DNA of 64,000 bases from CALBPI01 sp038524795 (lineage in GTDB: Bacteria; Pseudomonadota; Gammaproteobacteria; Steroidobacterales; Woeseiaceae), in assembly GCA_038524795.1 (NCBI GenBank), contig JBCBIJ010000011.1, positions 42,547-106,546 of the forward strand, written 5' to 3'. Below, in pieces: positions 1-8,651 of this stretch; position 1 is the stretch's first letter; every line of letters begins with the position of its first letter. The notes beneath the pieces were generated by a model. It was not told the origin of the DNA and made no database searches. It saw nothing but the letters and a program-made list of their open reading frames with translations. The translations under genes were made by a program, and so were the position numbers.

Positions 1-312
1 ATAGGGGTGAGTGTCCCGCGCGCGATTCCCCTGGCCGGGATGCCAATGGAGCTGGAAACGCCAAGCCGTCGGCCACGGTACTGCCCGTTGATTACGGAAC
101 CGTGACGCGGGCCTTGTCGATCGCCTCGCGCTGTCTGCATTGCCGTTTCCCCCGAAATCAGCGCAGAAAAAGCCTCTGAGAACATCCCCCCGGATGCTCC
201 GAAAAAGGCCGAAAACCTTGAAACTATGCGGCTTTGCGGCCGGCACACGAAAAAAGAATAACACAGCATTTTCGATGTGCCAGTTCGATTTTACCCCTGT
301 GCGTGATGCCAC
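1..312. other. left edge, no gene supported
   Basis: Nothing convincing is seen here. Short frames reach the window edge on both strands, but their translations are rich in Arg, Gly and Pro and resemble no family. One minus-strand ATG at 140 opens a frame to the edge behind a G-rich stretch; 46 residues are too few to judge. There is no clear terminator for the dehydrogenase gene that ends at 313. Confidence 0.5.
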
Positions 313-1530
313 TCAGGTGCTGCGCGCCGCCTGCTGGGCGCCAAGCTCGAGTTTGGCGATCGTGATGCGGTGTACCTCGTCGGGTCCATCGGCAAGCCGC
401 AAGGTCCGCAACATGGCCCAGGCGTAGGCCAGGAAGAAGTCCCCGGACACACCGGCGCCGCCGTGGCACTGGATCGCGCGATCAAGCACGTTCAAGGCCA
501 TCGTAGGCGCGACTACCTTGATCATCGCGATGTGCGAACGGGCCACTTTGTTGCCAACCTTGTCCATCATGTCGGCTGCCTTGAGCGTCAACAGCCTGGC
601 CTGCTCGATTTCGCAACGCGAATCGGAAATGGCTTCGCGGACCACGCCTTGCGCCGATAGCGGCTTGCCGAAGGCGACGCGGCTGTCCACGCGGGCGCAC
701 AGCGCTTCCAGCGCCCGTTCGGCCATGCCGATTGTCCGCATGCAATGGTGAATGCGGCCCGGTCCGAGTCGACCCTGAGCGATCTCAAAACCCCTGCCCT
801 CGCCCAGTAACAGGTTCGAGGCGGGCACACGGACATCTTTAAACAAGACTTCAGCGTGGCCGTGCGGTGCATCGTCGTAACCAAATACGGTCAGCGGCCG
901 CAATATTTCGACGCCCGGGGTGTCCGTGGGCACCAGGATCATCGACTGCTGGCTGTGACGATCCGCCTCGGGGTCAGTCTTGCCCATGAGGATGAGAATC
1001 TTGCAGCGCGGGTCCATCGCACCGCTGGTCCACCACTTGCGGCCGTTGATGACGTAGGAATCGCCGTCGCGGACGATCGCGCATTGCACGTTGGTCGCAT
1101 CTGAAGACGCCACCTCGGGTTCGGTCATGGCAAACGCGGAGCGAATCTCGCCGGCCAGCAACGGCTCAAGCCATTGCTGCTTGTGCGCTTCAGTGCCGTA
1201 GCGCTCCAGCACCTCCATGTTGCCTGTGTCGGGCGCCGCACAGTTAAAGACCTCGGGTGCAATCGGCGAGCGACCCGTGATTTCGCAGAGGGGCGCGTAC
1301 TCGAGGTTGGTAAGCCCGGCACCGCGGTGGCTTTCCGGAAGGAACAGGTTCCAAAGGCCGGCTTCGCGCGCCTTGGCCTTGAGTTCCTCCATGATGGGCG
1401 GAATGGTCCAGCGACCCTCGGTCTGGAGATGGTCGTAATAGGTCTGCTCGTTCGGGTACACGTGCTCGTTCATGAACGCTTCGACGCGTTCTCGCAGCGC
1501 TTGCACCTTCGGCGAGTAATCGAAATCCAT
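313..1530 (-). CDS. acyl-CoA dehydrogenase (ACAD10/11-like)
   Basis: A 405-residue FAD-dependent acyl-CoA dehydrogenase expected to introduce the alpha-beta double bond into an acyl-CoA in the cytoplasm. The sequence shows the usual order: an N-terminal helical domain (1-130), the middle beta domain with AMTEPEVASSDATN and NGRKWWTSGA, and the C-terminal helical domain with CHGGAGVSG and ADGPDEVH. Length and motifs fit the ACAD10/11-like branch that handles long or branched acyl groups. It is divergently oriented to a quinone reductase and is not obviously in an operon. The substrate cannot be read from sequence. Confidence 0.93.
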   Translation of the reverse strand: MDFDYSPKVQALRERVEAFMNEHVYPNEQTYYDHLQTEGRWTIPPIMEELKAKAREAGLWNLFLPESHRGAGLTNLEYAPLCEITGRSPIAPEVFNCAAPDTGNMEVLERYGTEAHKQQWLEPLLAGEIRSAFAMTEPEVASSDATNVQCAIVRDGDSYVINGRKWWTSGAMDPRCKILILMGKTDPEADRHSQQSMILVPTDTPGVEILRPLTVFGYDDAPHGHAEVLFKDVRVPASNLLLGEGRGFEIAQGRLGPGRIHHCMRTIGMAERALEALCARVDSRVAFGKPLSAQGVVREAISDSRCEIEQARLLTLKAADMMDKVGNKVARSHIAMIKVVAPTMALNVLDRAIQCHGGAGVSGDFFLAYAWAMLRTLRLADGPDEVHRITIAKLELGAQQAARST

Positions 1531-1675
1531 GCTGTCCCCCAGTCATGTCCCGTCGCAGCGGCTGCCGCGACACGAGCGCGCGAGCATACGCGGCCTCCAG
1601 GATCGTTGCCAGCCCGCTTGTCGACGGCGCAGGTGGTCACTAAGCTTGCCGCTTCGCTCACGCTTGGGGGACTCG

Positions 1676-2653
1676 ATGAAAGCGGCACTTGTTAAGGCTT
1701 ACGGACCACCGGATTCCATCGTTGTGGAGGACGTGCCCAGCCCCGAACCGGGCGCTGGAGAGGTGCGCATCCGAATCCGCGCCTGCGGCGTCAACTTCCC
1801 TGACGTGCTTATGGTCGCGGGCAAGTACCAGTTCAAGCCTGAAATGCCGTTTTCGCCCGGCGCGGAGATGTCCGGCGATATCGATGCGGTGGGTGACGGC
1901 GTCGAACACCTCACGATCGGTCAACGCGTGTTCTGCATGGTGGGCCACGGTGGAATGGCCGAACAGATTGTGGTGCCGGCCGCCGCAGTGGTGCCCATTC
2001 CCGATGCGCTCGACTACCGCATCGCCGCAGCCATCATGATGACTTACGGCACCTCCTATCACGCACTCAAGCAGCGCGCGCAGATCCAGCCCGGCGAAAC
2101 CCTGCTGGTGCTCGGTGCCGCGGGCGGCGTTGGTCTCGCCGCCGTAGAATTGGGCGTAAAGATGGGCGCGCGCGTGATTGCGGCGGCCAGCACCGAGTAC
2201 AAACTTGACCTGGCACGGCAATATGGGGCCAGCGAGTGCATCAACTACACCGAGGTGTCGCTCAAGGACACCGTCAAGGCCATGACTGGCGGCCAGGGCG
2301 TCGACGTCATCTACGACCCGGTGGGCGGCGCGCTCTTCGACGACTGCCTGCGCGCGCTGGCCTGGCGCGGCCGGCTGCTCGTGATTGGTTTCGCAAGCGG
2401 TGAGATTCCCGCAGCGCCTGCCAACCTACCGCTTCTCAAGGGTGCCTCGATCGTCGGCGTCTTCTGGGGGGCCTTTACGCAGCGCGAGCGTGAGGCCAAC
2501 GACGAAAACACACGCGAGCTGATGCAGTGGCTGCTGGCCGGCGAGCTCAAGCCGCATGTCGGCACGGTGTTACCGCTCGACCAAGCGGCCGAGGCGATGA
2601 ACATCCTGGCGCGCCGCCAGGCCATGGGAAAGGTCGTCATCGAAATGCCCTGA
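1676..2653 (+). CDS. NADPH:quinone oxidoreductase, zinc-less MDR family
   Basis: A 325-residue medium-chain dehydrogenase/reductase, probably using NADPH to reduce quinones or alpha,beta-unsaturated carbonyls. The start MKAALVKAYG is chosen because it opens the conserved GroES-like domain; in-frame codons upstream to 1529 do not resemble the family. The GroES-like part (1-120) is followed by a Rossmann fold with LGAAGGVGLAAVELG. The zinc ligands of alcohol dehydrogenases are absent. It is divergent from the acyl-CoA dehydrogenase gene across about 145 bases, so the two may share a control region. The substrate is unknown. Confidence 0.9.
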   Translation: MKAALVKAYGPPDSIVVEDVPSPEPGAGEVRIRIRACGVNFPDVLMVAGKYQFKPEMPFSPGAEMSGDIDAVGDGVEHLTIGQRVFCMVGHGGMAEQIVVPAAAVVPIPDALDYRIAAAIMMTYGTSYHALKQRAQIQPGETLLVLGAAGGVGLAAVELGVKMGARVIAAASTEYKLDLARQYGASECINYTEVSLKDTVKAMTGGQGVDVIYDPVGGALFDDCLRALAWRGRLLVIGFASGEIPAAPANLPLLKGASIVGVFWGAFTQREREANDENTRELMQWLLAGELKPHVGTVLPLDQAAEAMNILARRQAMGKVVIEMP

Positions 2654-2730
2654 ATGCCCGCGGCGCGCATAGTTTCATGTGGAAGCTTTTGCGCCGCGAA
2701 GCACCGGGGCACGCCAAGCTAAAAAAGCGT

Positions 2731-2759
2731 TTGACAGTGCCGATACCATTGACGATGAT
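2731..2759 (+). promoter_or_regulatory. promoter of the ilvC-leu operon
   Basis: A perfect -35 TTGACA (2731-2736) lies 17 bases before a -10-like GATGAT (2754-2759, four of six matches). Transcription would start near 2766, about 23 bases before the leader-peptide ATG. Position and spacing support a sigma-70 promoter feeding the attenuator. Confidence 0.75.
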
Positions 2760-2788
2760 CGCCGAGATTACTCAGGACGCGACTTTTA

Positions 2789-2857
2789 ATGACGCGCACT
2801 CACCATGACAACTCGCTCGCTCTAGCCCTGCTCCTTACGGTCGCGGGGTCCGGCTAG
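2789..2857 (+). CDS. leuL: leucine-rich attenuator leader peptide (LeuL-like)
   Basis: A 22-codon open frame starting at ATG 2789 and ending at TAG 2855-2857. It carries five leucine codons within seven codons (CTC 2816, CTA 2822, CTG 2828, CTC 2831, CTT 2834), followed by a valine. An AGGA at 2774-2777 could serve as the ribosome site. The peptide overlaps the base-paired segments of a terminator/antiterminator system and sits between a promoter and ilvC. This is the classical arrangement for ribosome-mediated leucine attenuation. The peptide itself probably has no function beyond sensing charged tRNA-Leu. It resembles enterobacterial LeuL in design; no sequence homology is claimed. Confidence 0.88.
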   Translation: MTRTHHDNSLALALLLTVAGSG

Positions 2858-2894
2858 CTGTTGCCAACGACAGCCAGCCCGAGCAAGGCCCCGC
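2839..2894 (+). promoter_or_regulatory. antiterminator segments of the leucine attenuator
   Basis: GGTCGCGGGG occurs at 2839-2848 inside the leader-peptide codons and again at 2905-2914 as the 3' arm of the terminator. The segment CCCCGC at 2889-2894 can therefore pair with either copy. Pairing with 2843-2848 would prevent the terminator, and this copy stays free if the ribosome stalls on the leucine codons. A second hairpin, 2852-2861 with 2870-2879 (one mismatch), overlaps the leader stop codon. Confidence 0.8.
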
Positions 2895-2921
2895 ATCCAG
2901 AACTGGTCGCGGGGCTTTTTT
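2888..2921 (+). terminator. attenuator terminator upstream of ilvC
   Basis: A perfect 7-bp GC stem, GCCCCGC (2888-2894) with GCGGGGC (2909-2915), is followed by six T (2916-2921); one wobble and A-T pairs extend it. It lies 36 bases before ilvC, so it must be conditional for the operon to be expressed. Confidence 0.9.
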
Positions 2922-2956
2922 GTAACTGACAGCAGCACAACGCACAGGAAACGACA

Positions 2957-3943
2957 ATGAAAATGTACGGCGAATCAGACGTGAATCATGACGCACTGCG
3001 TGGCGGCAAGATCGCGATCATCGGTTATGGCAGCCAGGGCCGTGCCCACGCCTCTAACCTCAAGGACTCGGGCTACGACGTCGTTGTCGGCCTTCGTGAG
3101 GGGGGCGCGTCGTGGCCTCGTGCTGAAGCTGACGGTCACACCGTCGCGACGCCGGCCGATGCTGCCGAGGGCGCTGCACTGGTTGCCCTGCTCACGCCTG
3201 ACGTGTCGCAGGGCGCGTTGTACAAGGCCATTGAACCCAGCCTGGGCCAAGGCGCCGCCCTGCTCTTCGCGCACGGGTTCAACATTCAGTACGGCCAGAT
3301 CGAGCCACGCGCCGATCTCGATGTCGTGATGATCGCGCCCAAGGGGCCCGGCGACCTCGTCCGCCGACAGTACCTTGAAGGTCGTGGCGTGCCCTGCCTC
3401 GTCGCTGTGGCAGCTGATGCCACGGGCAACGCATTCGCAAAAGCGTTGTGCTACGCCGATGGTCTGGGTGGCGCGCGCGCCGGCGTGCTGGAGACCACGT
3501 TCAAGGAAGAAACGGAAACGGATCTGTTTGGTGAGCAAGCTGTGCTCTGCGGTGGCGCCACCGAACTCGTACTCAAGGGCTACGAGACGCTCGTTGAGGC
3601 GGGCTATCAGCCCGAGGTGGCCTATTACGAGTGCCTGCACGAGCTCAAGCTCATCGTCGACCTGCTGCACGAAGGCGGGCTCAAGAAGATGCACGAGTTC
3701 ATCTCTGAGACGGCGCAATGGGGCGACCTGATCAGTGGTCCGCGGGTTATCGATGACCGCGTCAAGGAAAGCATGAAGGCCGTGCTCACCGACATCCAGG
3801 AAGGCAAGTTCGCGCGTGACTGGATCGCCGAGAACGAGAACGGGTTGCCCGAGTACCGCAGGCTCATGAACGAAGACCTCGAGCACCCCATCGAAAGCGT
3901 GGGTGCCGGGCTCAGGGACAAGATGCCCTGGTTGAACAAATGA
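2957..3943 (+). CDS. ilvC: ketol-acid reductoisomerase
   Basis: Class I KARI, 328 residues, catalysing the Mg-dependent alkyl migration and NADPH reduction of acetolactate or acetohydroxybutyrate in valine, leucine and isoleucine synthesis. The Rossmann motif GYGSQG is at 23-28. The cofactor loop GLREGGASW with Arg47 and Ser52 suggests NADPH. Metal and substrate acids include Asp189, Glu193, Glu225 and Glu229, with His107 in the active site. AGGAAA precedes the ATG. It is the first structural gene after the leucine attenuator, and leuA follows after 32 bases. Acetolactate synthase genes are not in this window. Confidence 0.97.
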   Translation: MKMYGESDVNHDALRGGKIAIIGYGSQGRAHASNLKDSGYDVVVGLREGGASWPRAEADGHTVATPADAAEGAALVALLTPDVSQGALYKAIEPSLGQGAALLFAHGFNIQYGQIEPRADLDVVMIAPKGPGDLVRRQYLEGRGVPCLVAVAADATGNAFAKALCYADGLGGARAGVLETTFKEETETDLFGEQAVLCGGATELVLKGYETLVEAGYQPEVAYYECLHELKLIVDLLHEGGLKKMHEFISETAQWGDLISGPRVIDDRVKESMKAVLTDIQEGKFARDWIAENENGLPEYRRLMNEDLEHPIESVGAGLRDKMPWLNK

Positions 3944-3975
3944 ACTGACGGCAGGTAGGCCGCAAGGAGTTCGAG

Positions 3976-5553
3976 ATGGCAGTAGCAGACGAGAATCGCG
4001 TTCGTATCTTCGACACGACGCTGCGCGACGGTGAACAGGCGCCGGGTTGCAGCATGACGCTTTCTGAAAAACTTCGCGTCGCGCGGGCCCTCGATCAACT
4101 ACGTGTCGATGTCATCGAGGCGGGCTTTGCGGCAGCCTCACCGGGTGACCTTGAGTCCGTCGCGGCAGTGGCCCGTGAGGTGCAGCACGCCAGCGTTGCG
4201 AGTCTGGCGCGTTGCAACCCCGAGGACATTGAAAAGGCCTGGGAAGCCGTGCAGCACGCGGCGAGACCGCGCATTCACGTGTTCGTCGCCACGAGCGAAA
4301 TTCACCGTACGCACAAGCTCAACATGGCGCGGGAGGAAATCCTCAACACGGCCGTCGGTGCCATTCGCATGGCACGCGAGCGCTGCGCGGACATCGAATT
4401 CTCGCCCGAGGACGCGTCACGCACCGAGCCTGAGTTCCTCACGGAAATCGTGACGGCCGCTATCGAGGCTGGGGCGACGACAATCAATGTTCCCGATACC
4501 GTCGGCTACACGGTGCCGCAGGAATTTGAGGCCTTGTTCCGCCACCTGATTGAGACTGTGCCCAACGTCGCGGACGCGATCCTCTCGGTGCACTGCCATG
4601 ACGACTTGGGGATGGCCGTGGCGAACAGTCTTGCGGCCGTGCGCGGCGGCGCGCGTCAGGTCGAGTGCACGATCAACGGTATTGGAGAGCGTGCGGGCAA
4701 CTGTTCACTTGAAGAGGTTGTGATGGCCCTCGACACGCGCGCCGAGTGGTTCGGTCTGCACACCAATGTCGATACCACGCGGCTTTACCCGACGGCACGC
4801 CTCGTCTCGTCAATCACTGGGATGCACATTCCGCGTAACAAGGCGATCGTCGGCGACAACGCATTCGCACATGAAGCCGGTATCCACCAACACGGCATGC
4901 TCAAGCACGCATCGACCTACGAGATCATGCAACCCGAACGCGTGGGCATCAGCCGGTCCAACCTTGTGCTGGGCAAGCACAGCGGGCGCCACGCCTTTCG
5001 TGACCGCATCGCCGAGCTTGGCTTTGAGCTCGATGACTTCTCGCTGAACGCCGCGTTCAACCGGTTCAAGGCGCTGGCCGACAAGAAAAAGGACATTTAC
5101 GACAGCGACATTGAAGCGCTGGTCATGAATGACCCGGGCGGCAGCGATGGACCCTGGTATCTCGACGACCTGACCGTGACGACGTCTACGGGCGCCCACG
5201 CAACGGCAACGGTCGATATGCACCGGGGCGATGCACCGCACGTCGTGGAGGCCGCTGTCGGCGGCGGTCCGGTCGAAGCGGCTTGCATGGCAATGGAACG
5301 CATTACAGGTATCAACCTCGAGTTGCAGCACTACGACGTTCGCGGTGTCAGCATCGGCGAGGACGCCCAGGGTGAGGTCACGATTACGGTCACGTTCAAC
5401 GGCGCGACCTACCGCGGGCACGGCATCAGTACGGACATCGTCGAGGCGAGCGCGCGCGCGTGGCTTGAGGTAATCAATCGCATCCTGCGTCGTCGGGAGA
5501 AAGGCCTCGATGACCTGGGTGCCGGTGAAGACGCCGTGCACGCGACGATCTGA
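3976..5553 (+). CDS. leuA: 2-isopropylmalate synthase
   Basis: Condenses acetyl-CoA with 2-ketoisovalerate, the committed step of leucine synthesis. The 525-residue protein has the TIM-barrel signature DTTLRDGEQAPG at 14-25, the metal-binding HCHDDLGMAVANS near residue 205, GNCSLEEVV, and a C-terminal LeuA regulatory domain (about 395-510) that binds leucine for feedback inhibition. AAGGAG stands 9 bases before the ATG. Length fits the bacterial LeuA type 1 family. The gene sits between ilvC and leuC under the leucine attenuator, so both enzyme activity and transcription are likely controlled by leucine. Confidence 0.96.
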   Translation: MAVADENRVRIFDTTLRDGEQAPGCSMTLSEKLRVARALDQLRVDVIEAGFAAASPGDLESVAAVAREVQHASVASLARCNPEDIEKAWEAVQHAARPRIHVFVATSEIHRTHKLNMAREEILNTAVGAIRMARERCADIEFSPEDASRTEPEFLTEIVTAAIEAGATTINVPDTVGYTVPQEFEALFRHLIETVPNVADAILSVHCHDDLGMAVANSLAAVRGGARQVECTINGIGERAGNCSLEEVVMALDTRAEWFGLHTNVDTTRLYPTARLVSSITGMHIPRNKAIVGDNAFAHEAGIHQHGMLKHASTYEIMQPERVGISRSNLVLGKHSGRHAFRDRIAELGFELDDFSLNAAFNRFKALADKKKDIYDSDIEALVMNDPGGSDGPWYLDDLTVTTSTGAHATATVDMHRGDAPHVVEAAVGGGPVEAACMAMERITGINLELQHYDVRGVSIGEDAQGEVTITVTFNGATYRGHGISTDIVEASARAWLEVINRILRRREKGLDDLGAGEDAVHATI

Positions 5554-5561
5554 GGGCCACA

Positions 5562-6962
5562 ATGACAAGGACACTGTTTGAGAAAGTGTGGGCTTCGCAT
5601 GTGGTGACACCGGAGACGGTGGAGACGCCAACGGTGCTCTACATCGACCTCCACCTCATTCACGAGGTTACGAGTCCGCAGGCGTTTACGGTATTGCGCG
5701 AACGCGGCCTGCCCGTCCGGCGTGTCGACCGCACGCTGGCCACGATGGATCATTCGACACCGACAACGCCCGTGCGCAAACTGGCAGACATCGAGGTGGT
5801 TGGGCCTTCGGCGGCGGCACAGATCCGGCAGATGCAAACAAACTGCGCCGAGTTTGGGATTCCGCTGCGAGACTTTGACAGCGATGAGCGCGGCATCGTG
5901 CACATCATTGGACCGGAACTCGGCGCAACTCAGCCCGGCAAAACCATCGTCTGCGGCGACAGCCACACTTCCACGCACGGTGCCTTTGGCGCCTTGGCGT
6001 TCGGAATCGGCACCACGGAGGTCGGCCACGTGCTGGCCACGCAGTGTCTCTTGCAGCGTCGACCCAAAACGATGGCCGTCGAAGTGTCGGGTGCCCTGCC
6101 CGCGGGTGTCACCGCCAAAGACTTGATCCTCGCGATCATCGGGCAAACGGGCGTCGACGGCGGTACGGGCCACGTCATCGAGTACCGCGGCGACGCCGTG
6201 CGCGCGCTCGACATGGCGGGACGCATGACCGTGTGCAACATGTCGATCGAAGCCGGCGCACGTGCGGGCATGATTGCGCCGGACGATACGACGTTTGATT
6301 ACCTCGCGGGACGCAAGTTGGCACCTCAGGGCGCGGATTTTGATGCGGCCGTGAGTCGTTGGCGTGAGCTCGTCACCGATGCGGACGCCACATTCGATAA
6401 GACCGTGCACATCGATGCCAGCGCGCTCTCACCCATGGTGACCTTTGGCACCAACCCGGGCATGGTCGTCGGCATTGACGCGCCGCTGCCAGAGGCACCC
6501 GGTGATGGCAGCTGGGACCGGGCGCTCGAATACATGCAGCTTGAGGCCGGTAAACCGATCGCGGGTACCCCGGTTGACGTGGTGTTTGTGGGTAGCTGCA
6601 CCAATGCGCGGCTGCCCGACCTCGAAGCCACCGCGCGTGTGCTCGAAGGACGTCGTGTGGCCGACGGCGTTCGCATGCTCGTCGTACCCGGTTCGCAGGC
6701 CGTTAAGGCCGAGGCCGAAGCGCGTGGCCTGCACCGCGTCTTTGAAGCCGCGGGCGCCGAGTGGCGAGAGTCAGGCTGTTCGATGTGCCTAGGGATGAAC
6801 GGCGACACTGTTGCCTCCGGCAAGCTCGCGGTGAGCACAAGTAACCGCAATTTCGAGGGCCGCCAGGGTGTCGGTGCGCGCACGGTACTGGCGAGCCCTG
6901 CGACAGCGGCCGCCAGTGCGGTCGCCGGTCGCATCGCCGACGCGCGGCGACTCGCCCAATAG
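5562..6962 (+). CDS. leuC: 3-isopropylmalate dehydratase large subunit
   Basis: Aconitase-family subunit, 466 residues, carrying the [4Fe-4S] cluster that isomerises 2- to 3-isopropylmalate together with LeuD. Seen are CGDSHTSTHGAFGALAFGIG with substrate-binding Ser and His residues, and the cluster cysteines in VGSCTNAR and in GCSMCLGMN. It starts 8 bases after leuA and is followed 10 bases later by leuD, so the two subunits are made together. Length is normal for the bacterial two-subunit type. Confidence 0.97.
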   Translation: MTRTLFEKVWASHVVTPETVETPTVLYIDLHLIHEVTSPQAFTVLRERGLPVRRVDRTLATMDHSTPTTPVRKLADIEVVGPSAAAQIRQMQTNCAEFGIPLRDFDSDERGIVHIIGPELGATQPGKTIVCGDSHTSTHGAFGALAFGIGTTEVGHVLATQCLLQRRPKTMAVEVSGALPAGVTAKDLILAIIGQTGVDGGTGHVIEYRGDAVRALDMAGRMTVCNMSIEAGARAGMIAPDDTTFDYLAGRKLAPQGADFDAAVSRWRELVTDADATFDKTVHIDASALSPMVTFGTNPGMVVGIDAPLPEAPGDGSWDRALEYMQLEAGKPIAGTPVDVVFVGSCTNARLPDLEATARVLEGRRVADGVRMLVVPGSQAVKAEAEARGLHRVFEAAGAEWRESGCSMCLGMNGDTVASGKLAVSTSNRNFEGRQGVGARTVLASPATAAASAVAGRIADARRLAQ

Positions 6963-6972
6963 AGGCCCGGAC

Positions 6973-7572
6973 ATGGAACCCATAACTGTCTTTTCGTCGC
7001 AAACCGTATTGCTACCGCGGGCTGACGTTGATACCGATCAGATCATCCCTGCGCGCTTTCTGACGACGACGAGTCGTGAGGGCTTGGGCGACGCCTTGTT
7101 TGCCGACTGGCGCTACGACGGTGACGGCAAGAGCAATGCGACATTCATTCTCAATCAGCCCGAGTCTGCTGGCGCAGAGGTGCTCGTGGCGGGGCGCAAC
7201 TTTGGCTGCGGATCGTCGCGTGAGCACGCGCCCTGGGCGCTAACTGACTATGGTTTCCGCGCCGTGATCTCAACGGAGATCGCTGACATTTTCCGCTCCA
7301 ACTCGCTGAAGAACGGTCTGTTGCCGATCGTCGTGTCGCAAACGTTTCATGAGCAGTTGTTGGCCGCGCCCTGCGCTGTCGAGGTCAGTCTCGAAACGCG
7401 CACGGTGAGGCTTGTTGACGGCCCGCACGCCGGCGCAACAGAGACGTTTGAGATCGACGACTTCTCGCGCTACTGCCTTATGCGCGGGACCGACCAGTTA
7501 GGCTTCTTGCTCGATCGCGCGGACGCCATCAGCGCATTCGAAGCCCAGCGCGACGACACGGCGCCTGCATGA
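6973..7572 (+). CDS. leuD: 3-isopropylmalate dehydratase small subunit
   Basis: The 199-residue swivel domain partner of LeuC. The start MEPITVFSSQT at 6973 matches the family N-terminus; codons upstream in frame lie inside leuC and are rejected. Conserved blocks are DVDTDQIIPARFL and GRNFGCGSSREHAPWAL. It overlaps leuB by four bases (ATGA at 7569-7572), so translation is probably coupled. Confidence 0.96.
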   Translation: MEPITVFSSQTVLLPRADVDTDQIIPARFLTTTSREGLGDALFADWRYDGDGKSNATFILNQPESAGAEVLVAGRNFGCGSSREHAPWALTDYGFRAVISTEIADIFRSNSLKNGLLPIVVSQTFHEQLLAAPCAVEVSLETRTVRLVDGPHAGATETFEIDDFSRYCLMRGTDQLGFLLDRADAISAFEAQRDDTAPA

Positions 7573-8651
7573 AGGCACGACTTGTCGCCCTGCCCGGTGA
7601 TGGCATCGGGCCCGAAGTGGCAGCGGCGGGCGTTGCTGTACTGAATGCGGTTGCCAATCAGTTCGGTCACGACTTCGAGATCAGCGAGCACCCCATGGGT
7701 GGTGCCGCCATCGATGCCACGGGTGATCCGCTGCCCGCAACAACACTGAGCGCGTGCCGCGAGGCCCATGCCGTATTGCTGGGCGCGGTCGGTGGTCCCG
7801 CCTGGGCGGATCGCCCGCTGGGCCAGCGGCCTGAGAATGGTCTGCTTCGCCTGCGCAGCGCATTGGGGCTTTACGCCAACCTACGCCCAGTCAGCGTCTA
7901 CCCCGCCCTGCGTGATGCCTCGCCATTGCGCCCTGAGCGCATCGAGGGTGTCGACATCCTGGTTGTCCGGGAACTGACAGGCGGCATCTACTTTGGCGAC
8001 AAACGTGAGGGCACCGACGAAGCGGTGGATGTGTGCCGCTACACGCGCACGGAAATAGAACGCATCGTGAGGCTGGCCGCTGAGCTCGCCCAGTCGCGTC
8101 GGGGTCATCTGACCTCAGTCGACAAGGCGAATGTGCTTGCGACGTCACGATTGTGGCGTGCCACGGTCGATGACGTCGCAGGATCGCTCGAAGGCCTGAC
8201 GCTGGAGCATTTGCTGGTGGACGCCACGGCCATGCATTTAATCAATGCGCCCGCAAGGTTTGATGTCATCGTCACCGAGAACCTGTTTGGTGACATCCTG
8301 ACGGACGAGGCGGCAACGATTGCGGGCTCGCTGGGTCTGCTGCCCTCCGCGTCTCTCGGCGACGCGCGTCACGAACACGGCCTGCGTGGGTTGTACGAGC
8401 CCATCCATGGCTCGGCACCTGACATTGCAGGTCAAGGCGTTGCCAATCCCGTGGGCACCATTGCGAGCGTCGCGATGCTGCTACGGCACAGTCTGGGCCT
8501 CGAGACGGAAGCCGCAGCCGTCGAATCGGCGCTGGAGCGCGCGCTTGCGGCGGGGGCCCGAACTGCCGACATCGCGGGCGATCGTCCCGCACTGTCGACT
8601 TCGGACATGGCCGACGCGATCCTGAGCGCCCTTGCGGGCCAGGCAGCTTAA
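7569..8651 (+). CDS. leuB: 3-isopropylmalate dehydrogenase
   Basis: Oxidative decarboxylation of 3-isopropylmalate with NAD, the last dedicated step to 2-ketoisocaproate. The 360-residue protein shows LPGDGIGPEV at the N-terminus, RELTGGIYFG, the catalytic Lys/Asp region DKANVL, and the NAD-binding YEPIHGSAPDIAGQGVANP. It ends the leucine operon and overlaps the convergent metX gene by four bases, leaving no room for an intergenic terminator. Confidence 0.97.
   Translation: MKARLVALPGDGIGPEVAAAGVAVLNAVANQFGHDFEISEHPMGGAAIDATGDPLPATTLSACREAHAVLLGAVGGPAWADRPLGQRPENGLLRLRSALGLYANLRPVSVYPALRDASPLRPERIEGVDILVVRELTGGIYFGDKREGTDEAVDVCRYTRTEIERIVRLAAELAQSRRGHLTSVDKANVLATSRLWRATVDDVAGSLEGLTLEHLLVDATAMHLINAPARFDVIVTENLFGDILTDEAATIAGSLGLLPSASLGDARHEHGLRGLYEPIHGSAPDIAGQGVANPVGTIASVAMLLRHSLGLETEAAAVESALERALAAGARTADIAGDRPALSTSDMADAILSALAGQAA

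Noticed and set aside
1..140. Minus-strand frame from ATG 140 running off the left edge
   Set aside because: Only 46 residues are visible, with Arg/Gly-rich composition and no family match; it cannot be supported from this window.
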